Assembly (NCBI GenBank): GCA_016789145.1
Contig: JAEUQI010000002.1
Location: forward strand, 1 to 64,000
Source: Blastocatellia bacterium
Lineage (GTDB): Bacteria; Acidobacteriota; Blastocatellia; Pyrinomonadales; Pyrinomonadaceae
Length of the DNA: 64,000 nucleotides
Direction: 5' to 3'
Positions within the stretch are counted from its first letter, which is position 1. Each line of letters begins with the position of its first letter. The position numbers and the translations under genes are program-made. Positions 33,928 through 42,758 of this stretch are shown piece after piece. Under the pieces are notes generated by a model. It saw only the letters and a program-made list of their open reading frames with translations. It ran no database searches and had not been told where the DNA came from.

Positions 33928-35018
33928 TTCTGTAGATTGGCCGCCAATACGTGATCCGCAAGCAGCTTGTCGGTCAGCTCATGAGCGCCTCGAATGTTGT
34001 AGTTCGTCGTCGTGATAACAATGACGATATCTTGTTCCGGAAAGATCGCAACCTTGTTTCCGCCGGCGCCTTGCATCAGCACGGCTGGAAATCTTCCACC
34101 GGCGGAAACTATTGTCCGTAACCAAAACAGATAACCGTAATTGTTGGTGTCATTGACCTTCGCTTTTGGACTTATCGATTCGTTGATCCAAGATTCGGGA
34201 AGGACTCGTTTGCCGTGCCACATGCCGCGGTTTGCTACCAATTGTCCCAGTTTTAGATAATCACGGCTACGCAGGCCCAGTCCGCCGCCAGTCATCGCGA
34301 GGCCCGAGGGTGTAATTTGCCAGTCGGCCCTCTCAATTCCGAGCGGACCGAATAAATGTCGGTTAGCAAAATCGGATACTTTCATTCGCGCGGCTTTCTC
34401 TATCACGCCGCCGAGCGTAGCAACACCGGCGGTACAGTAGCTAAAACTGCGGCCAAACGGCGAATCTTTCGGTTTTTGCGACCATGCCGGAAAGCCGCGT
34501 ATCGGCAGATCAAGTGTAAATTTCACATAGTTCTCGATCAGGTACATACGCTCTTCGTTGCCGCGTGAAAATTGATTCTCATCGTCGCATTCGAGCAGCG
34601 AACTCATCGTCAGCAGATCCTCGATCGTGATCTTGTCCTTTCGTGGATCGGAGTTTTCGAAGCGTCTATTTGGAAAGTAAGACATGACTCGGGCATCTAC
34701 GCCGGAAATATACCTATTGGCGATCGCGGAACCGATCAACAAGCCCGTGACACTTTTGGTTGCAGAACGAGTATTTCGCAGAACGGATACACCCCCATCG
34801 TCGTAATAGGATTCAAAGACCAGCTTGCCTTTGCTTGCAACTAGAAGACTCGTGACTTGTTTGAAATCGCCCTTTCGGATCGATTCATCTGCGGCTTTAA
34901 GCTTGGCCGCCGACATTCCGACGCTGTCCGGATTTGCCGTTTGCCAGTCGTCTGATTGCTGAGCCGAGATCGTAAAAGCGAGAGTAAAGGTTATGATGCC
35001 GAGAATGATCTTGTTCAT
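33924..35018 (-). CDS. secreted beta-lactamase-fold serine hydrolase (class C-like)
   Basis: A 364-residue exported member of the beta-lactamase/penicillin-binding-like serine hydrolase family. Signal peptide: [16 protein letters not shown], cleavage before QQSDD. The catalytic SxxK is SATK within [18 protein letters not shown]; the Tyr motif is SFSYCTAG rather than the usual Y-x-N, and a later KTG-like box is replaced by [13 protein letters not shown]. These points favour an esterase or peptidase over a true beta-lactamase. It lies between two regulators, convergent with the first and divergent from the second. No resistance role is claimed. Confidence 0.9.
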   Translation of the reverse strand: MNKIILGIITFTLAFTISAQQSDDWQTANPDSVGMSAAKLKAADESIRKGDFKQVTSLLVASKGKLVFESYYDDGGVSVLRNTRSATKSVTGLLIGSAIANRYISGVDARVMSYFPNRRFENSDPRKDKITIEDLLTMSSLLECDDENQFSRGNEERMYLIENYVKFTLDLPIRGFPAWSQKPKDSPFGRSFSYCTAGVATLGGVIEKAARMKVSDFANRHLFGPLGIERADWQITPSGLAMTGGGLGLRSRDYLKLGQLVANRGMWHGKRVLPESWINESISPKAKVNDTNNYGYLFWLRTIVSAGGRFPAVLMQGAGGNKVAIFPEQDIVIVITTTNYNIRGAHELTDKLLADHVLAANLQN

Positions 35019-35103
35019 AATTCTCGGAGAATAGCATTATTGGCAGGCCGAAAAACCGCGATTTTTGATCGAAAAATGCGGAAAATGGCCACCAAAACGA
35101 AAA

Positions 35104-35571
35104 ATGGACACATTCGACTCAAAGATCCTCGATCTAATACAACGCAACAATCGCATCTCGACCGAAAAGATCGCGGAAAAAGTTGGGCTCTCGCCTTCTG
35201 CAGTTCAGCGCCGTATCAGACAGATGCGAAAAGACGGTGTCATCCACGCTGAGGTCGCAGTTGTCAAACCAGAGGCTGCGGGCCGAATGATATTGTCCAT
35301 CGTTGGCGTGATCATTGACAATGAACGACCGCTCGCGAAAGCTCTCAAGGAATTCCGCGACCTAATGCTTGCATCGCCTGAAGTAATGCAGGTTTACGAC
35401 GTGACTGGCGAGGCCGACTTTATTGTTATCGTCAGTGCCAAAGATATGACCGATTACGAAGAAATATCGCGAAGGCTGTTTATGGATAACCCAAACGTCC
35501 GTCGCTACAAATCAAGCCTCGTGATCCGCCGTATCAAATATGGAATGACGATCCCTATAGCGACTACCTAA
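35104..35571 (+). CDS. Lrp/AsnC-family transcriptional regulator (second copy)
   Basis: A 155-residue regulator from the ATG at 35104 (MDTFDSKILDLIQ), with a longer upstream frame to 35065 that is less typical. The helix-turn-helix is RISTEKIAEKVGLSPSAVQR and the ligand domain includes MQVYDVTGEADFIVIVSA. It is divergent from the serine hydrolase gene and could regulate it; alternatively it acts on amino-acid genes elsewhere. Its stop codon overlaps the convergent CHAT gene stop (CTAA). It is only moderately similar to the other Lrp protein in the window. Confidence 0.92.
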   Translation: MDTFDSKILDLIQRNNRISTEKIAEKVGLSPSAVQRRIRQMRKDGVIHAEVAVVKPEAAGRMILSIVGVIIDNERPLAKALKEFRDLMLASPEVMQVYDVTGEADFIVIVSAKDMTDYEEISRRLFMDNPNVRRYKSSLVIRRIKYGMTIPIATT

Positions 35572-37916
35572 CGCCAGTTACCGATCAGCGTCACTGCCGA
35601 CCAGTAAAAAGGATGGCTGAAATCGGTTGAGCCGACCAAGCTAAGTTGGGCGTTTTTTAGTGCAGCGGATTTGGCTAGAGTCGAGTCGGCAGAACGTCGT
35701 TTGTAGAATTCGGTCATTAGCTGCAAAGTACTTTCGTCGTAAGCGTTCCAGAGCGTTGCAAGCACAGCCTTTCCGTTCTTAGCGACGACTGCCTCTGCCA
35801 AAGAATCGACTTCGATGCCGCTCGATGAGGTCGTCAATGCAGTGTTGCACGCTGATAGAGTCACGAGCTCGACATCTCGGAAATCGATCTCTGGCGACGT
35901 CGCTATATCTGCCAGCGACAATAGTTTCCCATTGCCCATTAGCAAATAGGATGTAGTCCAGCTCTTGCCCAAGCGAAAATGGCTGGCGAAATGTACGACG
36001 GTGAATCTCCGCGTTGAGAGCGAATCTGTCAGGTTCTGTCGTGTAAATTGATCGTCAAGAAATCGCCGTCCGGCAAGCAAGCCGGTATCGTTCGACATGG
36101 TTTCGTCTCGGACGATCGATAGCAGTTCTTGCCTAGCTCCCGGCAAGGCATCGAGCTTTGTTGTTACGCCGGGTTGATCGGGAAAAATTACGGTTTGCTC
36201 TGCCGAAGTTCCCATTCCGAGAACTTTCCATTGATTTGATGGTGACACTAATTGTTCACGAGTACGCGGCGTGATAGTCACGTTCTGAAACGTTTCAACG
36301 AGGTATTTCTTGCCGTCCGGCGAGAGTGCTGCCATAGGAATGTAGCGCAGATTCCCGTCTAGCGACCAAATTAACGTGTCGATCTTAGCTGCGGCAATTT
36401 CCTGCTCGATCGGCTTGAGAAGTATGTCGTAGAGCTGTTTAGCGAGCGGTCTCGGATCGATTCGTGGGTTCTGCAAAGCTTCGCGAAACGCATAGATCTT
36501 CTTGTTTAGCTCCAATGCTGAAATATCCGTTTTGCCATCGATCTGAACGGTCGGGGTGGTCAGGATCACGCGATAGCGATTCTCGGTCACAACCGTGTAT
36601 AGTGTCGCCGTCGCAGGCCCCCAATTTATAACGGCACGTTGCAGTTCGCGATTTGATCGGATCGCGAGTTGATTGTCACTTCCGATCTCGTTGGCGAGTT
36701 CTTTACGCAGGAACAGATCGAACGCTGCATTGATGTCGGCTACCTGAGATGAGAGCTCCTTGTGCTTCTTATTATCCGCACCATCGAGAGTGATACCGGC
36801 TTTCTCTGATTTGGCTTTGGCGTCATTAAGCTTGCGATATTCTTCGCCGATCTCGGTCGCACGGCTCGCAAGAGCCAAATAGCGGTCGATCAGTTCGCGT
36901 TCTTTCGGCGTAAGGCGAACACGTTGTTTCAGGCGTTCGATCTCGGTCGCGTCGCGTTCGGTGAAATCGAAGAATTCTTCCTCCTTGAGCATCCGCAGCA
37001 CATCGTCAGCCTCAGCAAATCTGCCAAGTCCGATCAGCAGATCGGCCAGTGTTCGGTATTTGTCTGCAAGAAGATTTTGAAAAACGCGCGGGTCGTATGG
37101 CTTTTCACTTTGGAGCTCGCGCCGAATTTGTTGGTACTGATTTATGGCACGCTTTCCGTAGAACGCCGCGACCTTAGCGTCTTTCACGCTCCACGCATCC
37201 ATCAGCGAAATATCAGCAGCTATCTCTAGGCTACGTACGCCGTTTCGCTGCCATATCTTCAGGACATCGCGATAAAAGCTGACCGGCTCAGGCTTACGAT
37301 CGGAACCGGCAAACCGTGGATCGTCCTGCACCGACTCGCGTTCGGGTTCGATGTAGACTACGAACGGCTGGTTGAAATAGCGGACACTCACACGTTCGCT
37401 AAGCCGCGAAAATCTAGGGTCGAGCCTGTTCCCATCGAGATCATATCCCTTCTGAGGTCTTTCGATCTCCAATCGGTCATAACTGAACATCAGTCGGCGA
37501 GTTACCAAATGGTCATACAAAAAGCCCAATCTGGAAAGGGCGGATTCGCCAGGCTTAGGCTCAGACCTCAAAACACTAAATGCGCGTTCGTAGGAGATAG
37601 CCGCTTCTGAAACCTTGCCTTCCAAAGCAGAAGCGGCACCGATGCCAAGACGAGCGGCCGCAGAATTCGCTCGATCGCCGATCTCATGGAACAATCGTTC
37701 TGAAACTTCAAATCGTTCCGTAGCAAGTTTAATGGAACCAGGTTTAGGCTGACGAAGAAGATGCCGTCCGAGATCGAAAGCTGCGGCCGCGTCTCGACGT
37801 TTCACGAATTCCGGCGGCAGTGGCCGCGGTGTCGGTGTTTGCGCGTATATGCTCGCCGAAACGAATATCAGCGAGACAAATGCAGACACAAAAATGGCGG
37901 CGAATCGGTTCATCAC
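35568..37916 (-). CDS. secreted CHAT-domain protein with helical repeats
   Basis: A 782-residue protein with a signal peptide (FAAIFVSAFVSLIFVSASIYA, cleavage near YAQTP). The N-terminal 350 residues are helical and TPR-like (ERFEVSERLFHEIGDRANSA, EAAISYERAFSVL). The C-terminal third is a CHAT (caspase HetF-associated with TPR) domain, with the predicted catalytic His646 in VVHFASHFRL and Cys690 in TLSACNTALT, both in place. CHAT proteins are caspase-like cysteine proteases. Export to the periplasm or outside is unusual to predict a target from; none is evident. The gene is alone on its strand here. Confidence 0.93.
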   Translation of the reverse strand: MMNRFAAIFVSAFVSLIFVSASIYAQTPTPRPLPPEFVKRRDAAAAFDLGRHLLRQPKPGSIKLATERFEVSERLFHEIGDRANSAAARLGIGAASALEGKVSEAAISYERAFSVLRSEPKPGESALSRLGFLYDHLVTRRLMFSYDRLEIERPQKGYDLDGNRLDPRFSRLSERVSVRYFNQPFVVYIEPERESVQDDPRFAGSDRKPEPVSFYRDVLKIWQRNGVRSLEIAADISLMDAWSVKDAKVAAFYGKRAINQYQQIRRELQSEKPYDPRVFQNLLADKYRTLADLLIGLGRFAEADDVLRMLKEEEFFDFTERDATEIERLKQRVRLTPKERELIDRYLALASRATEIGEEYRKLNDAKAKSEKAGITLDGADNKKHKELSSQVADINAAFDLFLRKELANEIGSDNQLAIRSNRELQRAVINWGPATATLYTVVTENRYRVILTTPTVQIDGKTDISALELNKKIYAFREALQNPRIDPRPLAKQLYDILLKPIEQEIAAAKIDTLIWSLDGNLRYIPMAALSPDGKKYLVETFQNVTITPRTREQLVSPSNQWKVLGMGTSAEQTVIFPDQPGVTTKLDALPGARQELLSIVRDETMSNDTGLLAGRRFLDDQFTRQNLTDSLSTRRFTVVHFASHFRLGKSWTTSYLLMGNGKLLSLADIATSPEIDFRDVELVTLSACNTALTTSSSGIEVDSLAEAVVAKNGKAVLATLWNAYDESTLQLMTEFYKRRSADSTLAKSAALKNAQLSLVGSTDFSHPFYWSAVTLIGNWR

Positions 37917-37969
37917 ATCGCGTTACGATATTAGAACGAATTGCCGCCACAGAAAATGCACAGTTGCCG

Positions 37970-38386
37970 TTACTTTTTCTTTTTCGGCTTTTCGGTCGTT
38001 TTGCCGTCAAATTCCTCGTCGTTCGCCTCTGCTTCTTCCTTGGTTTTGCGAACGATCTGGTCTTTGTGATGCGACGGACCGTAGATGGTGTAAAGCTTGA
38101 GGTCTTCGGTCGCCGAAACGTTGATCACGTTGTGCTTAGCACCTGCGGGAACGATCACCGCGTCGCCATCTTTGACGTTATAGGTCGTCTTGTCGATGAT
38201 CACACGCCCCTTGCCGCCCTCAAATCGAAGAAACTGATCGTTCTCCCAATGCGTCTCAAGCCCGATCTCTTCCTTCGGTTTCAAGCTCATCAGCACAAGC
38301 TGCAGATGCTGACCTGAATAGATAACCTTGCGAAAATTCTTATTTTTGAGAGTGTCTTTCTCAATGTTTGATTTATAACCTTTCAT
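37970..38386 (-). CDS. cupin-domain protein
   Basis: A 138-residue single cupin barrel. Motif 1 is PKEEIGLETHWENDQFLRFE with the G(X)5HXH-like pattern reduced to one clear His, and motif 2 is VPAGAKHNVINV. The C-terminal 35 residues are very charged (KTKEEAEANDEEFDGKTTEK) and end in KPKKKK. It resembles small cupins related to mannose-6-phosphate isomerase. The substrate is unknown. It lies between the CHAT and glycine-rich protein genes, all on the minus strand. Confidence 0.9.
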   Translation of the reverse strand: MKGYKSNIEKDTLKNKNFRKVIYSGQHLQLVLMSLKPKEEIGLETHWENDQFLRFEGGKGRVIIDKTTYNVKDGDAVIVPAGAKHNVINVSATEDLKLYTIYGPSHHKDQIVRKTKEEAEANDEEFDGKTTEKPKKKK

Positions 38387-38409
38387 AGACTTGAGTATAC
38401 ACTTTTATA

Positions 38410-39195
38410 TCAGTCTCCGCCGCCGCCGCACCCGCTGGAGCATCCTGACGAACAGCCACTGCCTCCGCCATCGCCCCCGTCGCTGCCGTCGGAGTTATCG
38501 TGACTTCCGCCGCCACCACAACCTGCAGAGCCGCAACACGAACCTCCGTAACCGGTCGAGTTCCGATTTTGTCTCCAGATAAGGTAGATAACTACCCCGA
38601 GTACCAGCAGAATGATCAATATCAAGAGACCGGAACTCGCACTGGCACTACATCCGAATAAGAGGCTGGCAAGGATCAGGGCAAGAAGCGAAGCACGGTT
38701 TTTCCTTCGGCCAGAACTAAAAGCAGGCTTTGAAAATGTCCAAAACCCGCCCTTCTCAATCTCGTTCGTTTCGGGTCCCGCGTCCCTCGAGGGCCAGATG
38801 TCATCAGGAGCTGGTGATGAAAAATATGACTCGTAAAGCTGAAGCGTTCGTAAATAGAGAACCTTGAATTTCTTGTCTTCTGCTGCACCGCCTTCGGTCG
38901 GGTCATGGTGCAAGCTCCGACCGAGGGTATTTCCGCAAAGGTCGGTCCAGTACGATCGGGTGTAGGTCAAATGCAGATGCCAAGCCTGATCGACCAAGGG
39001 CGATGGGCTAACCGGTTCCCGCGAAACGCAACACAGGAAGAGGAATTTCCTGTATTCGTCGATGATCTCGTTAGCAAAATTCTCGGAAATGCGATTTTCT
39101 CTCGCGAGCCTTTTCGCAAATGTCAGCTGAACGTCCGGTTTATCAAACTGAAAGGCTTTGATCCTATTCCAGAGTTCTAATTCGCTATTCGTCAT
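38410..39195 (-). CDS. glycine-rich-domain (GRDP-like) membrane protein with Gly/Cys tail
   Basis: A 261-residue protein. The N-terminal domain (about 1-130), with KFLFLCCVSREPVSPSPLVD then QAWHLHLTYTRSYW and LHHDPTEGG, matches the domain shared with plant glycine-rich-domain proteins. Next come a linker, a hydrophobic segment (ASLLALILASLLFGC, then SGLLILIILLVLGVVIYLIW) and a low-complexity tail of Gly, Ser, Cys and Asp with repeated CGGGGS and SSGCSSGC. Such tails also occur in TIGR04222-like proteins. The DHH-like and Cys-rich features suggest metal or envelope roles; the function is unknown. Confidence 0.85.
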   Translation of the reverse strand: MTNSELELWNRIKAFQFDKPDVQLTFAKRLARENRISENFANEIIDEYRKFLFLCCVSREPVSPSPLVDQAWHLHLTYTRSYWTDLCGNTLGRSLHHDPTEGGAAEDKKFKVLYLRTLQLYESYFSSPAPDDIWPSRDAGPETNEIEKGGFWTFSKPAFSSGRRKNRASLLALILASLLFGCSASASSGLLILIILLVLGVVIYLIWRQNRNSTGYGGSCCGSAGCGGGGSHDNSDGSDGGDGGGSGCSSGCSSGCGGGGD

Positions 39196-39237
39196 ATTGA
39201 ATTGAGTACCTTGTTTCGAGAAATACGCCTTTTAGGT

Positions 39238-40767
39238 TCAATCCGTTCCGTTCTTTTGATCAGACGCCGTATTCCAGACTATCTGGCTGCGCAGGCGAAG
39301 ACAGGTTTTTTCAAGGCCAATGACCTCAAAAACCGATAGCATCGATGGTCCGACGGCGACGCCGGTTAGCAATGTACGGGAGCCGTTCATAATGACGCCG
39401 AGTTTGGTGCCTTTTTCTTCGGTGAATGCTTTGACGACGGTTTCGATGTTTTCTTCGGTGTATGGCAGCGTTTCGAATTCAGTTTCGAAACGGTCCGCAA
39501 GCTCCGGCAGCCATGTTTTGAGATCAGGAAACTTATTCAGATTCTTCTCGATCGCGGCAGGGTCGAAATCGAAATCTTCGCTGAAATATGCACGGCCTTG
39601 GTTCGAGAAATCTTTGAGCGTAAAGAATCTTGCACGGATGACGTCGATCGTGCGTTCAAACCAAGCTCTATCGTCGTCCTCGTATTCGTCACGCCAGAGT
39701 TTTGCCGATTTTAGCTCAGGTTTTACGTGCTCGATCAGCTTGTCGAGAGGCATTGTTCGGATGTATTCGGCGTTCATCCATTGGGCTTTGTCGTCGGTCC
39801 ATTTTCGCGGATCGTCAGGACTGAAATTGAAGACGGCGTTCGAACGATGAATGCCTTCGAGCGAGAATTTTGCGACGAGTTCGTCGAGAGAGTAGATCTC
39901 TTGCTCTTCGCCCGCCGACCAGCCCAATAGGGCGAGAAAGTTTCGAAAAGCTTCTGCCAAAAAGCCAGCATCGCGATACGTTGTCATCGAAACGACCTCG
40001 CCATGTTTGCGTTTCGACAGCTTGCCTTTGCTCGGCGCCATGATGAGCGGCAGATGTGCAAAAGTCGGCGGCGCTACTCCGAGAGCTTCGTAGATCAGGA
40101 TCTGTTTGTGCGTGTTCGTCAGATGATCTTGGCCGCGAATCACGTGCGTGATCGCCATCTCGATGTCGTCGCAGACGACCGCGAGATTGTACAGCGGATG
40201 ACCGTCGCTACGAAGTAAGACGAGGTCTTCGGTCTCCGCATATTCGCGTTCTTGTAGACCATAAACTTGATCTTCGAAGGATGTCTTGCCCTCAACCGGA
40301 ACTTTCAATCGTATGGCAAACGGCTCACCTGCAGCCGCTCGTGCTTCCGATTCTTCCGCTGACAATTCGCGAAACGGATTGTCCCGCATATTCTTCTCGC
40401 CTTGATTTGCTCGAGCACGTTCCTTGATCGCGTCTTTGACGTTAGCGTCGGTCGGTTCGGTCTTCGGAGTAAAATCGCGATAGGCTTTCCCTTCGGCGAG
40501 CAGCTTTTTAGCAGTTTCGCGGTGCTTGTCAGCGTTGTTCGATTGGAAAACGATCTCTTCGTCGGGTGCGAAGCCGAGCCATTCGAGCCCTTGCAGGATC
40601 GACTGTGTCGATTCTTCGGTCGAACGAGCAAGGTCCGTGTCTTCGATACGAAGCAAGAACTTGCCGCCTGTATTCCGAGCATACAAATAGTTGAACAGCG
40701 CGGTGCGTGCCGAGCCGATGTGCAAATAACCTGTGGGCGAAGGTGCAAAACGAACGCGAGTAGTCAT
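39238..40767 (-). CDS. gltX: glutamate--tRNA ligase
   Basis: Class I aminoacyl-tRNA synthetase charging tRNA-Glu (or both Glu and Gln tRNA in the indirect route). 509 residues. The ATP-binding HIGH motif reads HIGS at residues 16-19 in FAPSPTGYLHIGSARTALFN and the KMSKS motif reads KLSKR at 249-253. The domain order is catalytic core, stem contact and anticodon-binding C-terminus; length is normal for the bacterial enzyme. A zinc-binding Cys cluster is absent, as in several phyla. The gene ends 43 bases from the glycine-rich protein gene upstream of it on the minus strand. Confidence 0.98.
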   Translation of the reverse strand: MTTRVRFAPSPTGYLHIGSARTALFNYLYARNTGGKFLLRIEDTDLARSTEESTQSILQGLEWLGFAPDEEIVFQSNNADKHRETAKKLLAEGKAYRDFTPKTEPTDANVKDAIKERARANQGEKNMRDNPFRELSAEESEARAAAGEPFAIRLKVPVEGKTSFEDQVYGLQEREYAETEDLVLLRSDGHPLYNLAVVCDDIEMAITHVIRGQDHLTNTHKQILIYEALGVAPPTFAHLPLIMAPSKGKLSKRKHGEVVSMTTYRDAGFLAEAFRNFLALLGWSAGEEQEIYSLDELVAKFSLEGIHRSNAVFNFSPDDPRKWTDDKAQWMNAEYIRTMPLDKLIEHVKPELKSAKLWRDEYEDDDRAWFERTIDVIRARFFTLKDFSNQGRAYFSEDFDFDPAAIEKNLNKFPDLKTWLPELADRFETEFETLPYTEENIETVVKAFTEEKGTKLGVIMNGSRTLLTGVAVGPSMLSVFEVIGLEKTCLRLRSQIVWNTASDQKNGTD

Positions 40768-40804
40768 AACGGAATAGTTTGCCCGACTGCCGCCGTTAGT
40801 GCAA

Positions 40805-41422
40805 TCACGTCGTCTTGGCGAGCGACGAATTCAGAACTTTCAACTCCCGCGACAGCTCGTCGATCTTTCGCAGAACGTCGTGTTTGAATTTGTCATCACG
40901 AATGTCGTCTTTGCCCTCAACGAGAAAGCTACCGTTCGGATTCAGTACGAGTTTCTTGATGTCTTTGGCGTCCTCCAGACCATTTTCGTGGGCGACAATA
41001 TCTAGGTCATTTTCAGTCATAAGTTCGTGCTTCAACAGCGAATGATCGATCTTTCCATCGTCAATGAGTGTTATTGGTTTGCCCTCAGTAACGACTTCGA
41101 CTTTCGGCCAACGGAATTTCACATAAGCAACCGCATAGTTGATCGCGAGCAGTGCACAGGCTCCGACGATGCCGCCGATAAGGGAAGTGTCGTTACCAAT
41201 TATCGCGTTCTGAACAGTGTTCGATAGCGACAGAATTACGACTAAATCGAGCGGATTTAGCTGCGCCAACTCGCGTTTGCCGACCAGACGCAGCAGCACT
41301 ACCAACGATATGTAAATGATCATCGGCCGAACGATCTTCTCCAACCAAGAAACGCCCTCGCCGAGCGTGAACATATTCGTCCATGAGTTAGGATCAGCAA
41401 ACGATAGCAGTTCGATAAACAT
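40805..41422 (-). CDS. DUF421 (YetF/YcaP-like) membrane protein
   Basis: A 205-residue protein. Three membrane helices at the N-terminus (about 32-90) contain the diagnostic LRLVGKRELAQLNPLDLVVIL and SNTVQNAIIG segments; the cytoplasmic part holds a small alpha/beta domain with EGKPITLIDDGKIDHSLLKH and ENDLDIVAHENGLEDAKDIK. DUF421 proteins are widespread and of unknown function, some tied to spore or envelope stress. It starts on the minus strand after repeat copy B, which may provide its promoter. Confidence 0.93.
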   Translation of the reverse strand: MFIELLSFADPNSWTNMFTLGEGVSWLEKIVRPMIIYISLVVLLRLVGKRELAQLNPLDLVVILSLSNTVQNAIIGNDTSLIGGIVGACALLAINYAVAYVKFRWPKVEVVTEGKPITLIDDGKIDHSLLKHELMTENDLDIVAHENGLEDAKDIKKLVLNPNGSFLVEGKDDIRDDKFKHDVLRKIDELSRELKVLNSSLAKTT

Positions 41423-41462
41423 ATTTGGAAACCTCGATAGTACGAGTTTAGTGTTCCAAGAC

Positions 41463-41660
41463 TCAAAATAGTAGAGAACAACTAAAATGTTGTCTCTGAT
41501 TACCTTCTGCTAGCCGCACGTTACCAGAAATGGTCGCAAACTTTCCGAAAATCATCCGGAACGTTCTGGCCGTGTCCGACGGCTGTCCGGACGTGTTACC
41601 GGACATGCAAGTTACTGTGTAATTGGGGTTTAGCGGATTCGGTTGCTTCTGAAACGGCAT
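41463..41660 (-). CDS. doubtful short frame downstream of repeat copy B
   Basis: A 65-codon open frame (MPFQKQPNPLNPNYTVTCMS) that follows directly from the repeat and continues the RSTESWNASGT reading of the repeat. It contains repeated Gly-Asn-Ser/Thr words (CMSGNTSGQPSD and TISGNVRLAEGN). No ribosome site is clear and its codon use is ordinary. It could be a remnant of a protein once carried by the repeat, or chance. It is listed because it is the only frame in this stretch. Confidence 0.25.
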   Translation of the reverse strand: MPFQKQPNPLNPNYTVTCMSGNTSGQPSDTARTFRMIFGKFATISGNVRLAEGNQRQHFSCSLLF

Positions 41661-41671
41661 TTTTACGAGAA

Positions 41672-41869
41672 AAAATGTTCCAGAGGCGTTCCACGACTCT
41701 GTGGAACGCTTAAGCTATAGTCTCCATTGCACTTACAGCGATAAGGTCGCCAAATTTTGGCCTTTTTAAAAATATAATTCCGGTCGAGAAATTATCAATT
41801 ATCAAATACCCAAATGTGACAGTGTGTCACATTTATTAACTAGTGTATCATAGATAAGACTCGACACAA
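41672..41869 (-). repeat. dispersed intergenic repeat, copy B
   Basis: Minus-strand copy of the same block. In transcription direction: TTGTGT (41864-41869) with TACACT (41842-41847) at a 16-base spacing; a perfect palindrome (41812-41834); TTTTTAAAAA (41763-41772); TGTAAGTGCAATG (41725-41737); GCGTTCCAC/GTGGAACGC (41686-41709), a perfect 9-bp inverted pair; and TGGAACA (41676-41682). In this copy the palindrome is of the TGTGACA type rather than TGTAAGA. It lies upstream of the DUF421 gene. Confidence 0.8.
41812..41834. promoter_or_regulatory. CRP-type palindrome within repeat copy B
   Basis: AAATGTGACA-GTG-TGTCACATTT is a perfect 10-bp inverted repeat. Compared with the site at 7557-7576, the TGTGA and TCACA halves are one base further apart (N7). 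It may bind the same CRP/FNR-type regulator. Confidence 0.55.
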
Positions 41870-41890
41870 GAAATAAGTTTAGCCTTACAT

Positions 41891-41930
41891 AAAAAAGCCA
41901 TCCGAAATGCGTTTACGGACGGCCTTTTTT
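41891..41930. terminator. intrinsic terminator of the three-gene membrane operon
   Basis: AAAAAAGCCATCCG and CGGACGGCCTTTTTT form a stem with one mismatch around a loop of 11 bases. A-runs and T-runs on both sides make it suited to either strand; it lies just after the minus-strand gene ending at 41947. Confidence 0.75.
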
Positions 41931-41946
41931 GCTGTTCATAGCCACA

Positions 41947-42354
41947 CTATTCTTTGCCGCTAAGCTTGTAGCCGAGAAAGGCCATCGGAATGTAGGCGAG
42001 AAGCAGATCGACAATTATGAACCAAATAGGAATAGGAACCATAAAGCATACGGCGATGCCGCCTGCTAAAAAGAGTACGCCAATGATCACGGCGATAACG
42101 AGTCTGTGACTGGCCGCGATAAACATCGAGACGAGCGAGCCTACGAACGTTCCGAGAGCATGAGCAAAGAAAGGGGCGATGAAGTTGATAGGCTGAAGCA
42201 AATGGGCGGTTTTTACAAAACCTTCAGTAGTCGATCCGTCATAACCAGCGGGCGTTGGAATGATGCTTGGACCGATGGCAATTATTGCTCCATTGATGAG
42301 ACTGCCGATAAGCGTACCCAAGATCACGGCCAGAATGTTTCTAACTATATTCAT
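41947..42354 (-). CDS. hypothetical four-helix membrane protein
   Basis: A 135-residue protein with about four membrane helices (about 4-27, 55-80, 85-108 and 110-130), separated by a short polar loop (PTPAGYDGSTTEGFVKTAHL). It is the last of an operon of three membrane proteins downstream of a LuxR-type gene; its ATG overlaps the preceding stop. I do not recognise a named family. The product may act with the DUF4199 protein. Confidence 0.75.
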   Translation of the reverse strand: MNIVRNILAVILGTLIGSLINGAIIAIGPSIIPTPAGYDGSTTEGFVKTAHLLQPINFIAPFFAHALGTFVGSLVSMFIAASHRLVIAVIIGVLFLAGGIAVCFMVPIPIWFIIVDLLLAYIPMAFLGYKLSGKE

Positions 42355-42758
42355 TTCAATTCTCCTTTTGTCTTAGCTCCAAAATAGATCGCGGCGAGTT
42401 TCGTTGCGAACGACACCACGATGTGCGGTAAGAAATTCAAAACTTGCCCCATTGCCGTCACGATCGCGACATCAACGGCGAGATATATGCACCAAGCGGC
42501 GATACCGATCTTTAGAGCACGCGAACCAAGATGCCGACGCAGAATGAGACCAGCGATGTACATTATCGGAATGCCGGCAACGATGCTTGCATATGGGCCG
42601 AATCGGCTTGCCGCGTCTTGGTAAAACTGTTCCTCGTGGCCTGGGTTTATCACGTGGCCATATAGCACCATGAACAAGAAGAACGCGAATACATTGCATA
42701 TGCCGACAATAATTGCCGTCGGCAAGGCAAGCCACAGCCTTGACCTTTCCTTATTCAT
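42351..42758 (-). CDS. hypothetical four-helix membrane protein
   Basis: A 135-residue protein with four predicted helices (about 8-32, 55-75, 80-105 and 110-128) and a loop with HEEQFYQDAASRFGPYASIV. Its start and stop codons overlap those of the neighbouring genes by four bases, so the three membrane genes are translated together. No family name is evident. Confidence 0.75.
   Translation of the reverse strand: MNKERSRLWLALPTAIIVGICNVFAFFLFMVLYGHVINPGHEEQFYQDAASRFGPYASIVAGIPIMYIAGLILRRHLGSRALKIGIAAWCIYLAVDVAIVTAMGQVLNFLPHIVVSFATKLAAIYFGAKTKGELK

Noticed and set aside
33924-35018. True class C beta-lactamase
   Set aside because: The SxxK motif is present but the Y-x-N and KTG boxes are not typical, so an esterase/peptidase-like hydrolase is the safer call.
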